This document shows, piece by piece, positions 35,951 through 47,999 of a stretch of DNA of 64,000 bases (position 1 is the first letter of the stretch; each line of letters starts with the position of its first letter). This DNA is from Methylosinus sp. H3A. GTDB taxonomy: Bacteria > Pseudomonadota > Alphaproteobacteria > Rhizobiales > Beijerinckiaceae. Location of the stretch: contig NZ_JADNQW010000005.1 of assembly GCF_015709455.1 (NCBI RefSeq), forward strand, positions 3,030,501 to 3,094,500. The letters run 5' to 3'. The notes below the pieces were generated by a model. The model saw only the letters and a list, made by a program, of their open reading frames with translations. It was not told where the DNA came from and ran no database searches. The position numbers were made by a program, and so were the translations under genes.

Positions 35951-38218
35951 TCAAACCGGAATATCGCGCGCGGCGGCGAATTCGCGCAAATTCTCGCGCA
36001 GGCTCGGCGCGCCGTCTTCCCTGGCGAGCAGCGAGGCGACGAACACCTCGACCTCCTCGAGATTGACGGCGAGAATCATCGCCTTCACCGGGCCGATCGA
36101 GGACGGAGACATGGACAGCGAACGATAGCCGAGCGCCAGCAGAGCCAAGGCCTCCAGCGGGCGGCCGCCCATCTCGCCGCAGAGCGTGACCGTTTTGCCG
36201 GCGCGCTTGCCTGCCGCGGCGATGCGCTCCAGCGCGCGCAAGATCGGCGGCGAGAGTGTGTCGTAACGCTTGGCGACGCGCGTATTGTCGCGATCCGCCG
36301 CATACATGTACTGCATCAGATCGTTGGAGCCGACCGAGAGGAAATCGGCGCGCGCGGCGATGGTGTCGAGCTCCCACAAGAGCGAGGGAACCTCCACCAT
36401 GGCGCCGAGCCGCACATCGGTCGGCGGCGCATGGCCGTGGCGCTGGAGATGGGCGAGCTCGCGATGCGCGATCGCCTTCGCCGCCTCGAATTCCGCGACA
36501 TTGGCGATCATCGGGAACATGATGCGCACGTCGCGTCCGCCGGCCGCTTTCAGCATGGCTCTGATCTGCATGCGCAACAGGCCCGGCCGATCGAGGCCGA
36601 TGCGGATCGCGCGCCAGCCGAGCGCCGGATTCTCCTCGTCGATCGTCGCCATATAGGGCAGGATCTTGTCGCTGCCGATGTCGAGCGTGCGGAAGGTGAC
36701 GGGGCGGTCCTGCACCGCGTCGAACACCGCCTTGTAGAGCAGGAACTGCTCGTTCATGCGCGGAAAGCGTGGCGCCAGCATGAATTGCAGCTCGGTGCGG
36801 AACAGGCCGATCGAGCGCGCGCCGGTCTCGTGCAGATGCGGCACGTCGACGATGAGGCCGGCGTTCATATGCAGCGCGATGTCGACGCCGTCCTTGGTGA
36901 CGGCGGGCACGTCGCGCAGCTTGGCGTATTGCTCCATGCGGCGGGCGCGCAGTCGCGCCTTCTCGCCATAGGCGGTCTGCACATCCGGCGGCGGGCGGAT
37001 CTGGACGTCGCCGGTCACGCCGTCGACGATGATGGCGTCGCCGGCTTCGACGAGATCGGTCACATTGGCGGCGAGGCCGACGGTGGCGATCCCGAGCGCG
37101 CGGGCGACAATGCCGACATGGCTCGCCGGCCCGCCTTCCTCCAGCACCAGGCCGCGCAGGCGCGAGCGGTCATAGTCGAGCAGCGCCGCGGGGCCCATGT
37201 TGCGGGCGATGAGAATCGCGTTCTCGGGGATCGATTCGCGATCGGCAACATAGCTCTGCCCGGTGAGCTGATGCAGCAGGCGATTGGCGAGATCGTCGAG
37301 ATCGTGCAGCCGGTCGCGCAGATAGGGGTCGGTCTGGCGCTGCAGCTTGGCGCGAGCGTCGTTCTGCACGCGCTCCACCGCCGCTTCCGCGGTGAGGCCG
37401 CTGAGCACGGCCTCGTGCAGCCGCCGCACCCAGCCGCGATCATTGGCGAAGATGCGGACGGCCTCGAGCACCTCGCGATGCTCCCCGGCGCCCATGCGGT
37501 CGCCATGGGCGACCAATTCGTCGATGGAGAGGCGCATCGCCTCTATCGCCGCGTCGAGGCGCTGGACCTCGGAGGCGATATCCTCGGCGATGAGCTGCTT
37601 CACGACGACGCGCGGCTCGTGCAGCACGGCGTAGCCGAGCCCGACGCCCTCGCACATGGGCGCGCCCTTGATCACCACCGGACGGTCGAGCGCGAGGCTC
37701 TCGGGAGTCTTGGCGATGGAGCGCAATTCGCCCGAGGCGATCATTTCGGCGACGAGCATCGCCGTCGTCTGCAGCGCCTCTATCTCCTCCTCGGAATAGA
37801 TGCGCCGCACGCGATTCTGCACGACGAGCACGCCGAGCGTGTTGCCGCCGCGCAATATCGGCACGCCGAGGAAGGAGTGATAGATCTCCTCGCCCGTCTC
37901 CGGCTTGTAGGAGAAGGACGGGTGCTCCTGCGCCTCGGAGAGGTTCAAAGGCTCGGCGCTTTTGGCGATGAGGCCGACGAGGCCTTCGCCCGCGTGCATG
38001 GTGGTGAGATGCACGGCCTCGCGATTGAGGCCCTCGGTGGCGTAGAGCTCGAGCCTCTGGTCGGCGCGCAGAACATAGACGGAACAGACTTCCGCCACCA
38101 TATTGGACGCGATGAGCACGACGATCTTGTCGAGCCGCGCCTGCGCGCTCACCGGCTCCGCCATGACCTCGCGAAGCCGGCGGAGCAGCAAGCGGGGTCC
38201 GCCGAGAGCGCTACGCAT
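35951..38218 (-). CDS. ptsP: Phosphoenolpyruvate-protein phosphotransferase PtsP (EI-Ntr)
   Basis: 755 residues. First enzyme of the nitrogen PTS; autophosphorylates from PEP and passes phosphate to NPr. An N-terminal GAF domain (about 15-160, with HAGEGLVGLIAKSAEPLNL) is the NifA-like sensor that marks EI-Ntr and binds glutamine in relatives. The phosphohistidine is in EEGGPASHVGIVARALGI (about 356-373). The C-terminal PEP-binding TIM barrel has GLFRTELQFM, MFPMIANVAEFE, VGSNDLMQYMYAADRDN and LCGEMGGRPLEALALLALG (catalytic Cys). It lies upstream of prfA with a repeat-filled 269-base gap. Confidence 0.95.
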   Translation of the reverse strand: MRSALGGPRLLLRRLREVMAEPVSAQARLDKIVVLIASNMVAEVCSVYVLRADQRLELYATEGLNREAVHLTTMHAGEGLVGLIAKSAEPLNLSEAQEHPSFSYKPETGEEIYHSFLGVPILRGGNTLGVLVVQNRVRRIYSEEEIEALQTTAMLVAEMIASGELRSIAKTPESLALDRPVVIKGAPMCEGVGLGYAVLHEPRVVVKQLIAEDIASEVQRLDAAIEAMRLSIDELVAHGDRMGAGEHREVLEAVRIFANDRGWVRRLHEAVLSGLTAEAAVERVQNDARAKLQRQTDPYLRDRLHDLDDLANRLLHQLTGQSYVADRESIPENAILIARNMGPAALLDYDRSRLRGLVLEEGGPASHVGIVARALGIATVGLAANVTDLVEAGDAIIVDGVTGDVQIRPPPDVQTAYGEKARLRARRMEQYAKLRDVPAVTKDGVDIALHMNAGLIVDVPHLHETGARSIGLFRTELQFMLAPRFPRMNEQFLLYKAVFDAVQDRPVTFRTLDIGSDKILPYMATIDEENPALGWRAIRIGLDRPGLLRMQIRAMLKAAGGRDVRIMFPMIANVAEFEAAKAIAHRELAHLQRHGHAPPTDVRLGAMVEVPSLLWELDTIAARADFLSVGSNDLMQYMYAADRDNTRVAKRYDTLSPPILRALERIAAAGKRAGKTVTLCGEMGGRPLEALALLALGYRSLSMSPSSIGPVKAMILAVNLEEVEVFVASLLAREDGAPSLRENLREFAAARDIPV

Positions 38219-38518
38219 CCAGTTTCCTTAGTTTCGACAGGCTGCAGCCGCCAGACGAGGGCTCTGCGTGACCGCATCTCCCAAATCTAGAGAACTTCTA
38301 AAATTCCGCCCTGTCCCCCATTGAGCGTATATTGGCGCCGTCCAGCCTCCGCAAGCGCGGCCGCTCGGTTGCGCGCCGATACGCAAAGACCATACCGGCT
38401 TGCGGACCGACGACTTAGCCGGTACCAGTCAAAGTTCCGACAAGAAGAAATCCGAAAGCCGATCGGTCCACCCCGCGACAATCGGACTTTTCGGGCCTGC
38501 GCGCCAGAGACGAGATTC

Positions 38519-41389
38519 GTGCCGCTATCCAGATATCTGATCGCTCTCCTGTTTCTCGTCCTCTGCGGGTCGCGGGCTCTCGCCATCGATTCCGTGCGCG
38601 TGCCGCAGGACGCGGCGGCGATCGACCTCACGCACGCAGTCGAGAAATATTCCTCCGAGGGCGATCGCCTGCAGGTGTCGACCGCTCCGGGCTCCGACGG
38701 CATTATTCGACGCATCGAAGTGGGCGCGAAAGAGGCGGGGACTCGCCCGAGCTGGATCGTCTTCGCGCTCACCAACGACACGGATGAGCAATTGGAGCGG
38801 CTAATCGTCGCCCCGCATTTCCGCCTCCAGGGGTCGGGAGTGATCTGGCCGGATCTCGGCGCGACGCGCATTTCGGCGATCACGGCGAGCCAGGGTTTTC
38901 CGCCGGAACATGAGGATAGCGGGGACGCCGACGTTTTTCGCCTCACCCTCGATCCCGGCACGACGATCACTTATGTGGCCGAGCTGCGCACGCCCAATCT
39001 GCCGCAGCTCTATCTGTGGGAGCCGGACTCCTACAAGGACAAGGTCACCAGCCTCACGCTCTACAAGGGAATCGTCATCGGCATCGCCGGCCTGCTGGCG
39101 CTGTTTTTGACCATCGTCTTCGTCGTCAAAGGCGCGGTGATCTTTCCGGCGGCGGCGGCGCTCGCCTGGTCGGTTCTGGCCTATGTCTGCATAGATTTCG
39201 GCTTTTGGGCCAAGATTTTCGGCGTCGATCCCAACGCCGATCGCATTTGGCGCGCCGGCGCGGAAACGGTGCTGTCGGCGACCTTGGTCGTCTTTCTCTT
39301 CGCCTATCTCAACCTCAACCGTTGGCATGTGCGCGCCTGGCATGTCGCGGCGCTGTGGCTGCTGATTCTCGCCGATCTCGTCGGCCTCGCCATTTTCGAC
39401 GCGCCGGTGGCGGCGGGCGTCGCCCGCATTTCGCTGGCCACTGTCTCGGCGGTCGGCTTCGTGCTGGTGCTCTATTTGGCGACGCATGGCTTCGATCGAG
39501 CCATCATGCTGATTCCGACGTGGTTTTTGCTGCTGCTGTGGGTTTGCGCCGCGGGCTTCACCGTGGCTGGCTGGCTGACCAATGATCTGGTCTCTCCGGC
39601 GCTGGTCGGCGGACTGGTGCTCATTGTGATGCTGATCGGCTTCACCGTTATGCAGAATGCCTTCGCGAGCGGCGGCCTCGCTCATGGCGCGATCTCCGAC
39701 ATAGAGCGCAAGGCGCTGGCGCTGACCGGCGCCAATGAGATCGTCTTCGATTGGGACGTCCCGGCCGACTACATCTATGTGAGCCCGGAGGTGGAGGAGC
39801 AATTGGGCCTCGATCGCGGCGGGCTAGAGGGCGCGGCCTCCTCCTGGCTCGCGCTTCTGCATCCATTCGAGCACGATCGCTATCGCGCCTGCCTCGATGC
39901 TCTGCTCGAGCAGCGGCGCGGGCGCATCAATCAGGAGTTCCGGCTGCGCGCCGCGGACGGCCATTATTTCTGCTATCGGCTGAGGGCGCGGCCGGTCATC
40001 GGGCAGGATGGCGAGGTGATTCGCGTCGTCGGCACGCTCACCGACGTGACCGACGAGCGCAACGCCCGCGAGCGGCTGCTCCATGACGCCGTCCACGACA
40101 ATCTGACCGGCCTTCCGAATCGCGAATTATTTTTCGATCGACTGGAGGCGGCGCTGGTCTTCGCCGGACTCGAGGCCGGGCTGCGGCCGACCGTGCTCGC
40201 CGTCGATATCGACCGTTTCCGCCAGATCAACGAGCAGGTCGGCGTCGCCACCGGCGATTCGATCCTGCTCACCATCGCCCATCGGCTGACGCGGCTGTTG
40301 CAGCCGCAGGACACTCTGGCCCGGCTCGACGGCGATCGTTTCGCGATCATCCTCGTCTCCGAGACGGACGTCGACCATGTGATCGCGCTCGCCGATTCGG
40401 TGCGCCGCACGCTGGCGACGCCGGTGCGCTTCACCGATCGCGAGATTTCCCTGTCGGTGTCGATCGGCGTGGCGCTGTTCGACAAGGAGCTGCATCCCGA
40501 TCGCCACGACATGCTCGAGGACGCCGAGATCGCGTTGCGCCACGCCAAAAAGCTCGGCGGCAATCGCATAGAGGTGTTCCGTCCGGCGATGCGCGCGCAG
40601 CGCTCCGACCGGCTGACGCTGGAGGCCGATCTGCGCCGGGCGCTCGAGCGCGGGGAAATCAAAGTGTTCTTCCAGCCCGTGGTGCGGCTGGAGGATCGCA
40701 CCATCGCCGGCTTCGAGGCGCTGCTGCGCTGGGAGCATCCGCGCCTCGGCCAGCTCGATCCGAGCGAATTCGGCCAGGTCGCCGAGCAGACCGGCCTCGT
40801 CGTCGATTTCGGCCTGCTGGCGTTGGAGCGCACGGCGCGCGAGCTCGCCGCCTGGCAACGCGCGCTCGCCGTCGATCCGCCGATCTTCGCCTGCGTCAAT
40901 ATCGGTTCGCGGCAATTGCTGCGTCACGATCTCCTGCGCGACGTCAAAAGCGTGCTGATGCGCAACGACATCGTCAAAGGCAGCCTCAAGCTCGAGCTGA
41001 ACGAGGGGCTGGTGATGGAGAATCCGGAATATGCCGTGCAGATGCTGGCGCGTGTGAAGGAGCTCGGCGCCGGGCTCGCGATGAGCGACTTCGGCTCCGG
41101 CTATTCCTCGCTCGCCTATCTGCAGAGTTTTCCTTTCGACACGATCAAGATCGGCCGCTCCTTCGTGCGACAGACAGGCAAGGGCTCGCGCGCGGTGATT
41201 CTGCGCTCGCTGATCTCGCTCGCCCATGATCTCGGCATGGATGTCGTGGCGGAGGGCGCGGAGACGGAATCGGATGCGATCGAGCTCTATCAGCTCGGCT
41301 GCGCCTATGCGCAGGGCTATGCCTTCGGCCGCCCGATCAGCCCGGTCGAGGCGCGAAGGCTGGTCGGCGCAGCGCCCGAGGCGGCGTAG
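38519..41389 (+). CDS. Membrane sensor with PAS, degenerate GGDEF and EAL domains
   Basis: 956 residues from GTG 38519, where a signal peptide begins ([22 protein letters not shown]); an open extension to 38321 is not signal-like. An extracellular sensor of the 7TMR-DISM kind (about 25-180) precedes about seven TM helices (about 180-400). A PAS domain follows (about 415-525), then GGDEF (about 535-690, [18 protein letters not shown]) and EAL (about 700-945). The GGDEF signature is DGDRF, so cyclase activity is unlikely. EAL keeps EALLRW, N in [11 protein letters not shown] in LELNEG, K in IKIGRSF and QGY. The usual DDFGTGYS reads SDFGSGYS, losing one metal-binding Asp. It probably senses an envelope signal and has weak phosphodiesterase or c-di-GMP-binding activity. 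Confidence 0.88.
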   Translation: MPLSRYLIALLFLVLCGSRALAIDSVRVPQDAAAIDLTHAVEKYSSEGDRLQVSTAPGSDGIIRRIEVGAKEAGTRPSWIVFALTNDTDEQLERLIVAPHFRLQGSGVIWPDLGATRISAITASQGFPPEHEDSGDADVFRLTLDPGTTITYVAELRTPNLPQLYLWEPDSYKDKVTSLTLYKGIVIGIAGLLALFLTIVFVVKGAVIFPAAAALAWSVLAYVCIDFGFWAKIFGVDPNADRIWRAGAETVLSATLVVFLFAYLNLNRWHVRAWHVAALWLLILADLVGLAIFDAPVAAGVARISLATVSAVGFVLVLYLATHGFDRAIMLIPTWFLLLLWVCAAGFTVAGWLTNDLVSPALVGGLVLIVMLIGFTVMQNAFASGGLAHGAISDIERKALALTGANEIVFDWDVPADYIYVSPEVEEQLGLDRGGLEGAASSWLALLHPFEHDRYRACLDALLEQRRGRINQEFRLRAADGHYFCYRLRARPVIGQDGEVIRVVGTLTDVTDERNARERLLHDAVHDNLTGLPNRELFFDRLEAALVFAGLEAGLRPTVLAVDIDRFRQINEQVGVATGDSILLTIAHRLTRLLQPQDTLARLDGDRFAIILVSETDVDHVIALADSVRRTLATPVRFTDREISLSVSIGVALFDKELHPDRHDMLEDAEIALRHAKKLGGNRIEVFRPAMRAQRSDRLTLEADLRRALERGEIKVFFQPVVRLEDRTIAGFEALLRWEHPRLGQLDPSEFGQVAEQTGLVVDFGLLALERTARELAAWQRALAVDPPIFACVNIGSRQLLRHDLLRDVKSVLMRNDIVKGSLKLELNEGLVMENPEYAVQMLARVKELGAGLAMSDFGSGYSSLAYLQSFPFDTIKIGRSFVRQTGKGSRAVILRSLISLAHDLGMDVVAEGAETESDAIELYQLGCAYAQGYAFGRPISPVEARRLVGAAPEAA

Positions 41390-41409
41390 GGCAGCGGCGC
41401 CGCGCGATT

Positions 41410-42060
41410 TCACTTCGGCGATTTCAATCCGTAAGTTTCGAAACGCGCGATCTCGCTCTCTATCTCCGCCTCGGAGATCAGCACGGGCTCGCCGGCTATG
41501 CTCGCGAGATAATAGAGCCGCGCCAGCGCCTCGAGCTCCACAGCGCGCCACATGGCGCGGTCGAGGCTTTCGCCGAGCGCGATCATGCCGTGATTGCCGA
41601 GCAGCACGCCATGCGCGTGGCCCAATCCCTCCACCGCGAGATCGGAGAGCGCCTGCGTGCCGAAAGGCGCATAGCCCGTGCAACGAATGCGCGACGTGCG
41701 GAAAATGCCGATCATGTAATGCACGGAGGGAATTTCGCGGCGCAGCGCGGCGAGCGTCGTCGCATAGGTCGAATGCGTGTGGACGACAGCCTGCACATCC
41801 GCTCGCGCGCGCAAAATGTCGCGATGCATGCGCCATTCGCTGGAAGGCGCGAGCGGCCCTTCCGCCGCGCTGTCGCCCTCGAGCGGCATGCGCGCGATCA
41901 TCTGCGGGGTCATCGAGGCGTAGGAGATTCCGCTCGGCGTGATCAGCATCGCTTCGCCGTCGCGCACGGAAATATTGCCCGCCGTGCCTTGATTGAGTCC
42001 AAGCGCGTTCATGCTCCGCGCAGCTTCGACGATCGCCTCACGCGTGTTCGCGCCAGTCAT
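41410..42060 (-). CDS. Class II aldolase/adducin family protein (fuculose-phosphate aldolase-like)
   Basis: 216 residues from ATG 42060. Zinc-dependent sugar-phosphate aldolase or epimerase fold: [13 protein letters not shown] binds phosphate, the catalytic Glu is in SSEWRMH, and zinc ligands are HTH in [16 protein letters not shown] and the His of [13 protein letters not shown]. These match the FucA/AraD group; the exact substrate (fuculose-, ribulose- or methylthioribulose-phosphate) cannot be told. It is divergent from hslV with 90 bases between. The open frame continues far upstream, antisense through hslVU, but that part is a high-GC shadow. Confidence 0.9.
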   Translation of the reverse strand: MTGANTREAIVEAARSMNALGLNQGTAGNISVRDGEAMLITPSGISYASMTPQMIARMPLEGDSAAEGPLAPSSEWRMHRDILRARADVQAVVHTHSTYATTLAALRREIPSVHYMIGIFRTSRIRCTGYAPFGTQALSDLAVEGLGHAHGVLLGNHGMIALGESLDRAMWRAVELEALARLYYLASIAGEPVLISEAEIESEIARFETYGLKSPK

Positions 42061-42150
42061 TCCGGGTTCCCCTGCCAGCGGCGCGCGCCCCTTGCCGCGG
42101 CGCGCGCGAGCCCCTACATCCGCAAGACTCTTTTTCCAGCCGAGGCTCGG

Positions 42151-42717
42151 ATGACACAAGAACAAAATACGAAACCGGCGAGCTGGCACGCGACGACCAT
42201 CGTCCTGGTGAAGAAGAACGGCAAGACGGTCATCGCCGGCGACGGACAGGTGAGCCTCGGGCAGACGATCGTCAAGGCGAGCGCCAAGAAGGTGCGCCGG
42301 CTCGGCAAGGGCGACGTCATCGCGGGTTTCGCCGGCGCGACGGCGGACGCCTTCACTTTGTTCGAGCGGCTCGAGGGGAAGCTCGAGCAATATCCGGGGC
42401 AATTGACGCGCGCCTGCGTGGAGCTCGCCAAGGATTGGCGCATGGATCGCTATCTGCGCCGGCTCGAGGCGATGATGCTCGTCGCCGATCGCGAGGTGGG
42501 GCTGACGCTCACCGGCGCCGGCGACGTGCTGGAGCCGGAGGCCTTTGAGCATGGCTCCGTGGCGGCGATCGGCTCCGGCGGCAATTTCGCGCTGGCGGCG
42601 GCGCGCGCGCTGATCGATCAGCCGCTGGAGGCGGAGGCCATCGCCCGGCGCGCCATGGAGATCGCCGCCGAAATCTGCGTCTACACCAATCGCAACATCG
42701 TGATCGAGTCGATCTGA
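42151..42717 (+). CDS. hslV: ATP-dependent protease subunit HslV
   Basis: 188 residues. Proteolytic dodecamer of the HslVU protease. The catalytic Thr is exposed after removal of a short pro-segment (about 15 residues) before [40 protein letters not shown], the [20 protein letters not shown] segment and the end [16 protein letters not shown]...[13 protein letters not shown] are all conserved. It sits 30 bases before hslU in the usual hslVU operon. A second proteasome-like gene, Anbu, is at 62638-63384. Confidence 0.97.
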   Translation: MTQEQNTKPASWHATTIVLVKKNGKTVIAGDGQVSLGQTIVKASAKKVRRLGKGDVIAGFAGATADAFTLFERLEGKLEQYPGQLTRACVELAKDWRMDRYLRRLEAMMLVADREVGLTLTGAGDVLEPEAFEHGSVAAIGSGGNFALAAARALIDQPLEAEAIARRAMEIAAEICVYTNRNIVIESI

Positions 42718-42747
42718 TAGCGCCGAGAGAATCCCGAGGAACTGCAT

Positions 42748-44055
42748 ATGGCCGATTTTTCCCCGCGCGAGATCGTCTCCGAGCTCGACCGTTTCATCGT
42801 CGGGCAGAACGACGCCAAGCGCGCCGTCGCCATCGCCTTGCGCAACCGCTGGCGCAGGCTGCGCCTCGAAGGTTTTATGCGCGAGGAAGTGCTGCCCAAG
42901 AATATTTTGATGATCGGCCCGACGGGCTGCGGCAAGACCGAGATCGCGCGTCGCCTCGCCAAGCTCGCCAATGCACCTTTCCTCAAGGTCGAGGCGACGA
43001 AATTCACCGAGGTCGGCTATGTCGGCCGCGATGTCGAGCAGATCGTGCGCGACCTCGTCGAGGTGGCGATTCTGCTGGTGAAGGAGCGCCGGCGCAAAGA
43101 TGTGGAGGCCAAGGCGCAGCTCGCGGCGGAGGAGCGCGTGCTCGACGCGCTGGTCGGCCCGGCGGCCTCGCCGGCGACGCGCGATTCCTTCCGCAAGAAG
43201 CTGCGCGCCGGGGAGGTCGACGACAAGGAGATCGAGATCGAGCTGGCGCAATCGGGCCCCTCGGTCCCGATGTTCGAGCTGCCGAACATGCCCGGCGCGA
43301 GCGTCTCCGCCTTCTCGATCGGCGACATATTCGGCAAGGCCTTCCAAGGCCGGCCCAAGCGCCGAAAAATGCAAGTGAAGGACGCGCATGGGCCGCTGCT
43401 CGCCGAGGAGAGCGACAAGCTCATCGACCAGGAGGAGAGCATTCGCGAGGCGATCTCCGAGGTCGAGAATAACGGCATCGTCTTCATCGACGAGATGGAC
43501 AAGATCTGCGCCCGCGAGGGCAGGGGCGGCGCGGATGTCTCGCGCGAGGGCGTGCAACGCGATCTGCTGCCGCTGATCGAGGGCACCACGGTCGCGACCA
43601 AGCACGGGCCGGTGAAGACCGACCATGTGCTGTTCATCGCCTCCGGCGCCTTTCATGTGGCCAAGCCCTCGGATCTGCTGCCGGAGCTGCAGGGGCGTCT
43701 GCCGATCCGCGTCGAGCTCGCCTCGCTGGACGAGGAGGATTTCCGCCGCATCCTCACCGAGACCGAGGCCTGCCTCACCAAGCAATATGTGGCGCTGCTG
43801 GCGACAGAGGGCGTCGCGCTGGAGATCGCGCCATCGGCCGTGGACGCCATCGCTAAAGTCGCGGTTCAGGTGAACTCCTCGGTCGAAAACATAGGCGCGC
43901 GCCGCCTGCAGACGGTGATGGAGCGCGTGCTGGACGAGGTGAGCTTTTCGGCCTCCGACCGCGCCGGCGAGACGGTGACGATCGACGGCGATTATGTGGA
44001 GGAGCACATCGGCGATCTCGCCAAGAACCGCGATTTGAGCCGTTTCATTCTCTGA
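42748..44055 (+). CDS. hslU: HslU AAA+ unfoldase of the HslVU protease
   Basis: 435 residues. The N-terminal [22 protein letters not shown] is the family start. Walker A is [16 protein letters not shown] (about 58-73), followed by the pore motif GYVGRD. The I-domain (about 110-245) precedes Walker [14 protein letters not shown] and the [27 protein letters not shown] sensor region. The C-terminus LSRFIL docks into HslV. ATG follows CGAGGAACTGCAT. Complete and co-transcribed with hslV. Confidence 0.97.
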   Translation: MADFSPREIVSELDRFIVGQNDAKRAVAIALRNRWRRLRLEGFMREEVLPKNILMIGPTGCGKTEIARRLAKLANAPFLKVEATKFTEVGYVGRDVEQIVRDLVEVAILLVKERRRKDVEAKAQLAAEERVLDALVGPAASPATRDSFRKKLRAGEVDDKEIEIELAQSGPSVPMFELPNMPGASVSAFSIGDIFGKAFQGRPKRRKMQVKDAHGPLLAEESDKLIDQEESIREAISEVENNGIVFIDEMDKICAREGRGGADVSREGVQRDLLPLIEGTTVATKHGPVKTDHVLFIASGAFHVAKPSDLLPELQGRLPIRVELASLDEEDFRRILTETEACLTKQYVALLATEGVALEIAPSAVDAIAKVAVQVNSSVENIGARRLQTVMERVLDEVSFSASDRAGETVTIDGDYVEEHIGDLAKNRDLSRFIL

Positions 44056-44174
44056 TCGGAAAGGCCGAAAGCGGGCTTGCGGCGCGCGCCGGGCTGAACT
44101 ATACAGCCCTCGCGCTGCAGCGGCGACGCCGCGCTTCGCCCCGCCCTCACCCCAGAGAGGGCGACAAAAAAAGT

Positions 44175-44250
<76 letters not shown>

Positions 44251-44375
44251 AAGCTCTCCTCGAGAAACGCCCGAGCTTCGGCCGCCCCGCGATGAGCGCC
44301 TGGGAGCCGCGATAACGGCGTAATTCTCTGATGTTCAAGCGCGCGACCGCTTCCCCCCTCAAGATCACGAAAGTC

Positions 44376-45512
44376 ATGGAACAGTCGCGAAAGCATCGTC
44401 TCCAGCATCTCGACATGCTGCGCGGCCTCTGTGCGCTGGGCGTCGTCGTCAGCCATTTGCGGTCGCTGCTGGTCGTCCCCTATGCGGAAGCCCACAGGCA
44501 CAGCGTCGTCGACCTGATTCTCTTCACGCTCGGCGGCCTCGGCCATGAATGCGTGATCGCCTTTTTCGCGCTCAGCGGCTTTCTCGTCGGCGGCTCGACG
44601 CTGGCGGCGATGCGGGCGGGACGCTTCTCATGGGCGGATTATGGCGTCGCGCGGCTGTCGCGGCTGTGGACCGTGCTCCTCCCGGCGTTGGCGCTCACCG
44701 CCCTGCTGGACTTCGCCGGTTCCGCACTCGGGCCCGCAGGCGCCTATCAGGGAGCCCTGGCGGCGACAATTCCGAGCGGGCCGACGCCGACCGAGCCGGC
44801 GAATCATTCGCTCGCGACCTTCCTCGGCAATCTGATGTTCCTGCAGACGATCGACACGCCCGTCTTCGGTTCCAATCGGCCGCTGTGGAGTCTCGCCAAC
44901 GAGGCTTGGTATTATTTGGCCTTCCCGCTGCTGGCCTTCGCCTTTTTTCACCGCGCCCCGCTCGTGCGGGCGCTCTGCGCCGCCGCCGGCCTGCTGGCGC
45001 TCGGATCGATGCCGGTCGAAATGACCCTTCTCGGCCTCCCCTGGATCGCCGGCGCGCTCGCCGCGGATCATCCGGCGCGTCCCTCGCTGGCGCGCGCGCT
45101 TCTCGGCGCGGCCGCGACGGTGGCGGCCGTCGGCGCCGCGCATGCGTGGCGCACGATCGTCGGCGACATTATTCTGGGCTGCGCCATCGCCTTCTGGCTG
45201 CGCGATCTCGCCGCCGTCCGGCCTATCGGCGGGCTCTACGCCGGCGCGGCGCAGGGGCTTTCGGATATTTCCTACACGCTCTACGCCGTGCATTTCCCGC
45301 TGCTGCTGATGCTGTGGTTCTGGCTGCTGGCGCCCGAGCAGAGCGAGCCGGGATTCGCCGTGCTCGCGCGAATGGCCCTGCTCATGGCCGTCGCGCTCGC
45401 CTATGCGACCGCCGTCTGGTTCCTGTTCGAGCGCCGCACCGACGCCGTGCGCGGCTGGATGCGGCAGCGGCTCAGGGGCTTTCGGCTGGTCCTTTCGGCG
45501 CGGCGGCCATAA
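44376..45512 (+). CDS. Acyltransferase 3 family integral membrane protein
   Basis: 378 residues from ATG 44376 (MEQSRKHRLQHLDMLRGLCALGV); an in-frame ATG at 44331 is also possible. The N-terminal LRGLCALGVVVSHL carries the family catalytic His, and FFALSGFLVGGSTL and WSLANEAWYYLAFPLLAF are further OafA/NodX-family marks. About ten TM helices are visible. Such enzymes O-acylate surface polysaccharides or lipids; the target here is unknown. The 3' end is 14 bases from the end of the converging pstS gene. Confidence 0.88.
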   Translation: MEQSRKHRLQHLDMLRGLCALGVVVSHLRSLLVVPYAEAHRHSVVDLILFTLGGLGHECVIAFFALSGFLVGGSTLAAMRAGRFSWADYGVARLSRLWTVLLPALALTALLDFAGSALGPAGAYQGALAATIPSGPTPTEPANHSLATFLGNLMFLQTIDTPVFGSNRPLWSLANEAWYYLAFPLLAFAFFHRAPLVRALCAAAGLLALGSMPVEMTLLGLPWIAGALAADHPARPSLARALLGAAATVAAVGAAHAWRTIVGDIILGCAIAFWLRDLAAVRPIGGLYAGAAQGLSDISYTLYAVHFPLLLMLWFWLLAPEQSEPGFAVLARMALLMAVALAYATAVWFLFERRTDAVRGWMRQRLRGFRLVLSARRP

Positions 45513-45526
45513 AGGCCGATCAGGCG

Positions 45527-46558
45527 TCAGTCCTTGGCGCGGAACGCCATTTTCTGGCCCCAGGCGGCCCGGATCTGATCCTTCACCGCATGCGGCAAGG
45601 GAATATATTGCAGCGTTTTCGCCGCCTTGTCGCCATGCGCGAAAGCCCAGTCGAAGAATTTCAGCACGGCCGCCGCATTTTCCGCCTTGGCCTGCGATTT
45701 CGGCACGAGAACGAAGGTCGCCGTGACCAGCGGCCAGCTCTTGTCTCCCGGCATATTCGTCAGATCGACGGAGAAATTATCGGCCGCGGCCCAATCCGCA
45801 TTCATCGCCGCCGCTGCGAACGTCTCTTCGCTCGGCGCGACGAATTTTCCGGCGCGGTTGAGGAGCTTGGCGGGAGAAAGATGATTGGTCGTGACATAGG
45901 AGTTTTCGGCGTAGCCTATGCTCCCTTTGGTTCTGGGAACCTCGCCCGACGTGCCGGCGCTGCCATGGACGCCGACGCCGCCGGCCCACTCCAGCGTCAT
46001 CCCGACGCCCATGCGCGTTTTCCACGCTTCGCTCACCTTGGAGAGATAGCGCGACAACGCGAAAGTCGTTCCCGAGGCGTTGGAATGGTGGATCGGGACG
46101 ATCAGAAGATCTGGAAGCGAGAGGCCGTGATTGAGCGCGACGATGCGCGGATCGTTCCACCGCGTGATCGCGCCGAGATAGATATCGGCGATGACCGGCC
46201 CGTCGAGACGCAGCGCATTGGCGCCGACGCCGGGTATGTTGACGATCACATCGAGGCCGCCGACCACAGAAGGAAACTGCAAGAGATTGGCTTCCTCGAT
46301 CCGCTTGGCGTCCATCGGAACGTCGGAGGCGCCGAAATCGACGGTGCCGACAGCGGCCTGTTTTTGTCCGACGCCGGAGCCGGTCGCCTGATAATTGACC
46401 TCGAATCCGAGGCTCGGCTTCGCCTCCTGCGCCCAGCGCGTGTAGATGGGCGCGGCGAAGGCCGAGCCGGTTCCCAAAAGGGCGGTCTCGGCGCGCGCGG
46501 CGTCGAGACTGGAGATGGCGGCGATCGAGATCATGAAAGCGGCGCCGGCGCTACGCAT
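45527..46558 (-). CDS. pstS: Phosphate-binding protein of PstS family
   Basis: 343 residues with a signal peptide ending near LDAARAE. PstS hallmarks: LLGTGSAFAAPIYTRWAQE, NYQATGSGVGQKQAAVGTVDFGASDVPM (about 54-82), IYLGAITRWNDPRI, IHHSNASGTTFALSRYLS and the C-terminal KFFDWAFAHGDKAAKTLQYIPLP. It binds phosphate or a related oxyanion in the periplasm. It lies 47 bases after phnA on the same strand, with no pstCAB or phoU nearby. Co-transcription with phosphonoacetate hydrolase suggests it captures released or external phosphate, or that it has been recruited to another phosphorus compound; that part is inference. Confidence 0.9.
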   Translation of the reverse strand: MRSAGAAFMISIAAISSLDAARAETALLGTGSAFAAPIYTRWAQEAKPSLGFEVNYQATGSGVGQKQAAVGTVDFGASDVPMDAKRIEEANLLQFPSVVGGLDVIVNIPGVGANALRLDGPVIADIYLGAITRWNDPRIVALNHGLSLPDLLIVPIHHSNASGTTFALSRYLSKVSEAWKTRMGVGMTLEWAGGVGVHGSAGTSGEVPRTKGSIGYAENSYVTTNHLSPAKLLNRAGKFVAPSEETFAAAAMNADWAAADNFSVDLTNMPGDKSWPLVTATFVLVPKSQAKAENAAAVLKFFDWAFAHGDKAAKTLQYIPLPHAVKDQIRAAWGQKMAFRAKD

Positions 46559-46605
46559 GTTCGTGCGTCCTATTGCGAGAGAAAATGTTCTGAGCTTCGT
46601 CTGCG

Positions 46606-47898
<1,293 letters not shown>

Positions 47899-47919
47899 CT
47901 ATTTCGAAACGAATAAATC

Positions 47920-47934
47920 TCACAGCTCCTGTGA
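47920..47934. promoter_or_regulatory. Inverted repeat in the phnA/LysR divergent promoter
   Basis: TCACAG-n3-CTGTGA is a perfect 6-bp dyad in the 176-base region between the phnA start (47823) and the LysR start (48000). Its place and symmetry fit a LysR-type operator controlling both genes. A nearby TTCACAAAAGCGTCACATC has a related half-site. Confidence 0.45.
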
Positions 47935-47999
47935 CTGGCTTCGATATGCTTCACAAAAGCGTCACATCTGCGGGGTGTTCATCGCGCGAAAGAGAGTGA

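Noticed and set aside
35714..38290. Long plus-strand open frame over ptsP
   Set aside because: Composition is low-complexity and lacks any fold signature, while the minus strand gives complete EI-Ntr with GAF and phosphohistidine motifs.
42061..44007. N-terminal extension of the class II aldolase frame across hslVU
   Set aside because: The aldolase family begins at ATG 42060; the upstream part is antisense to hslV/hslU and has no homologous features.
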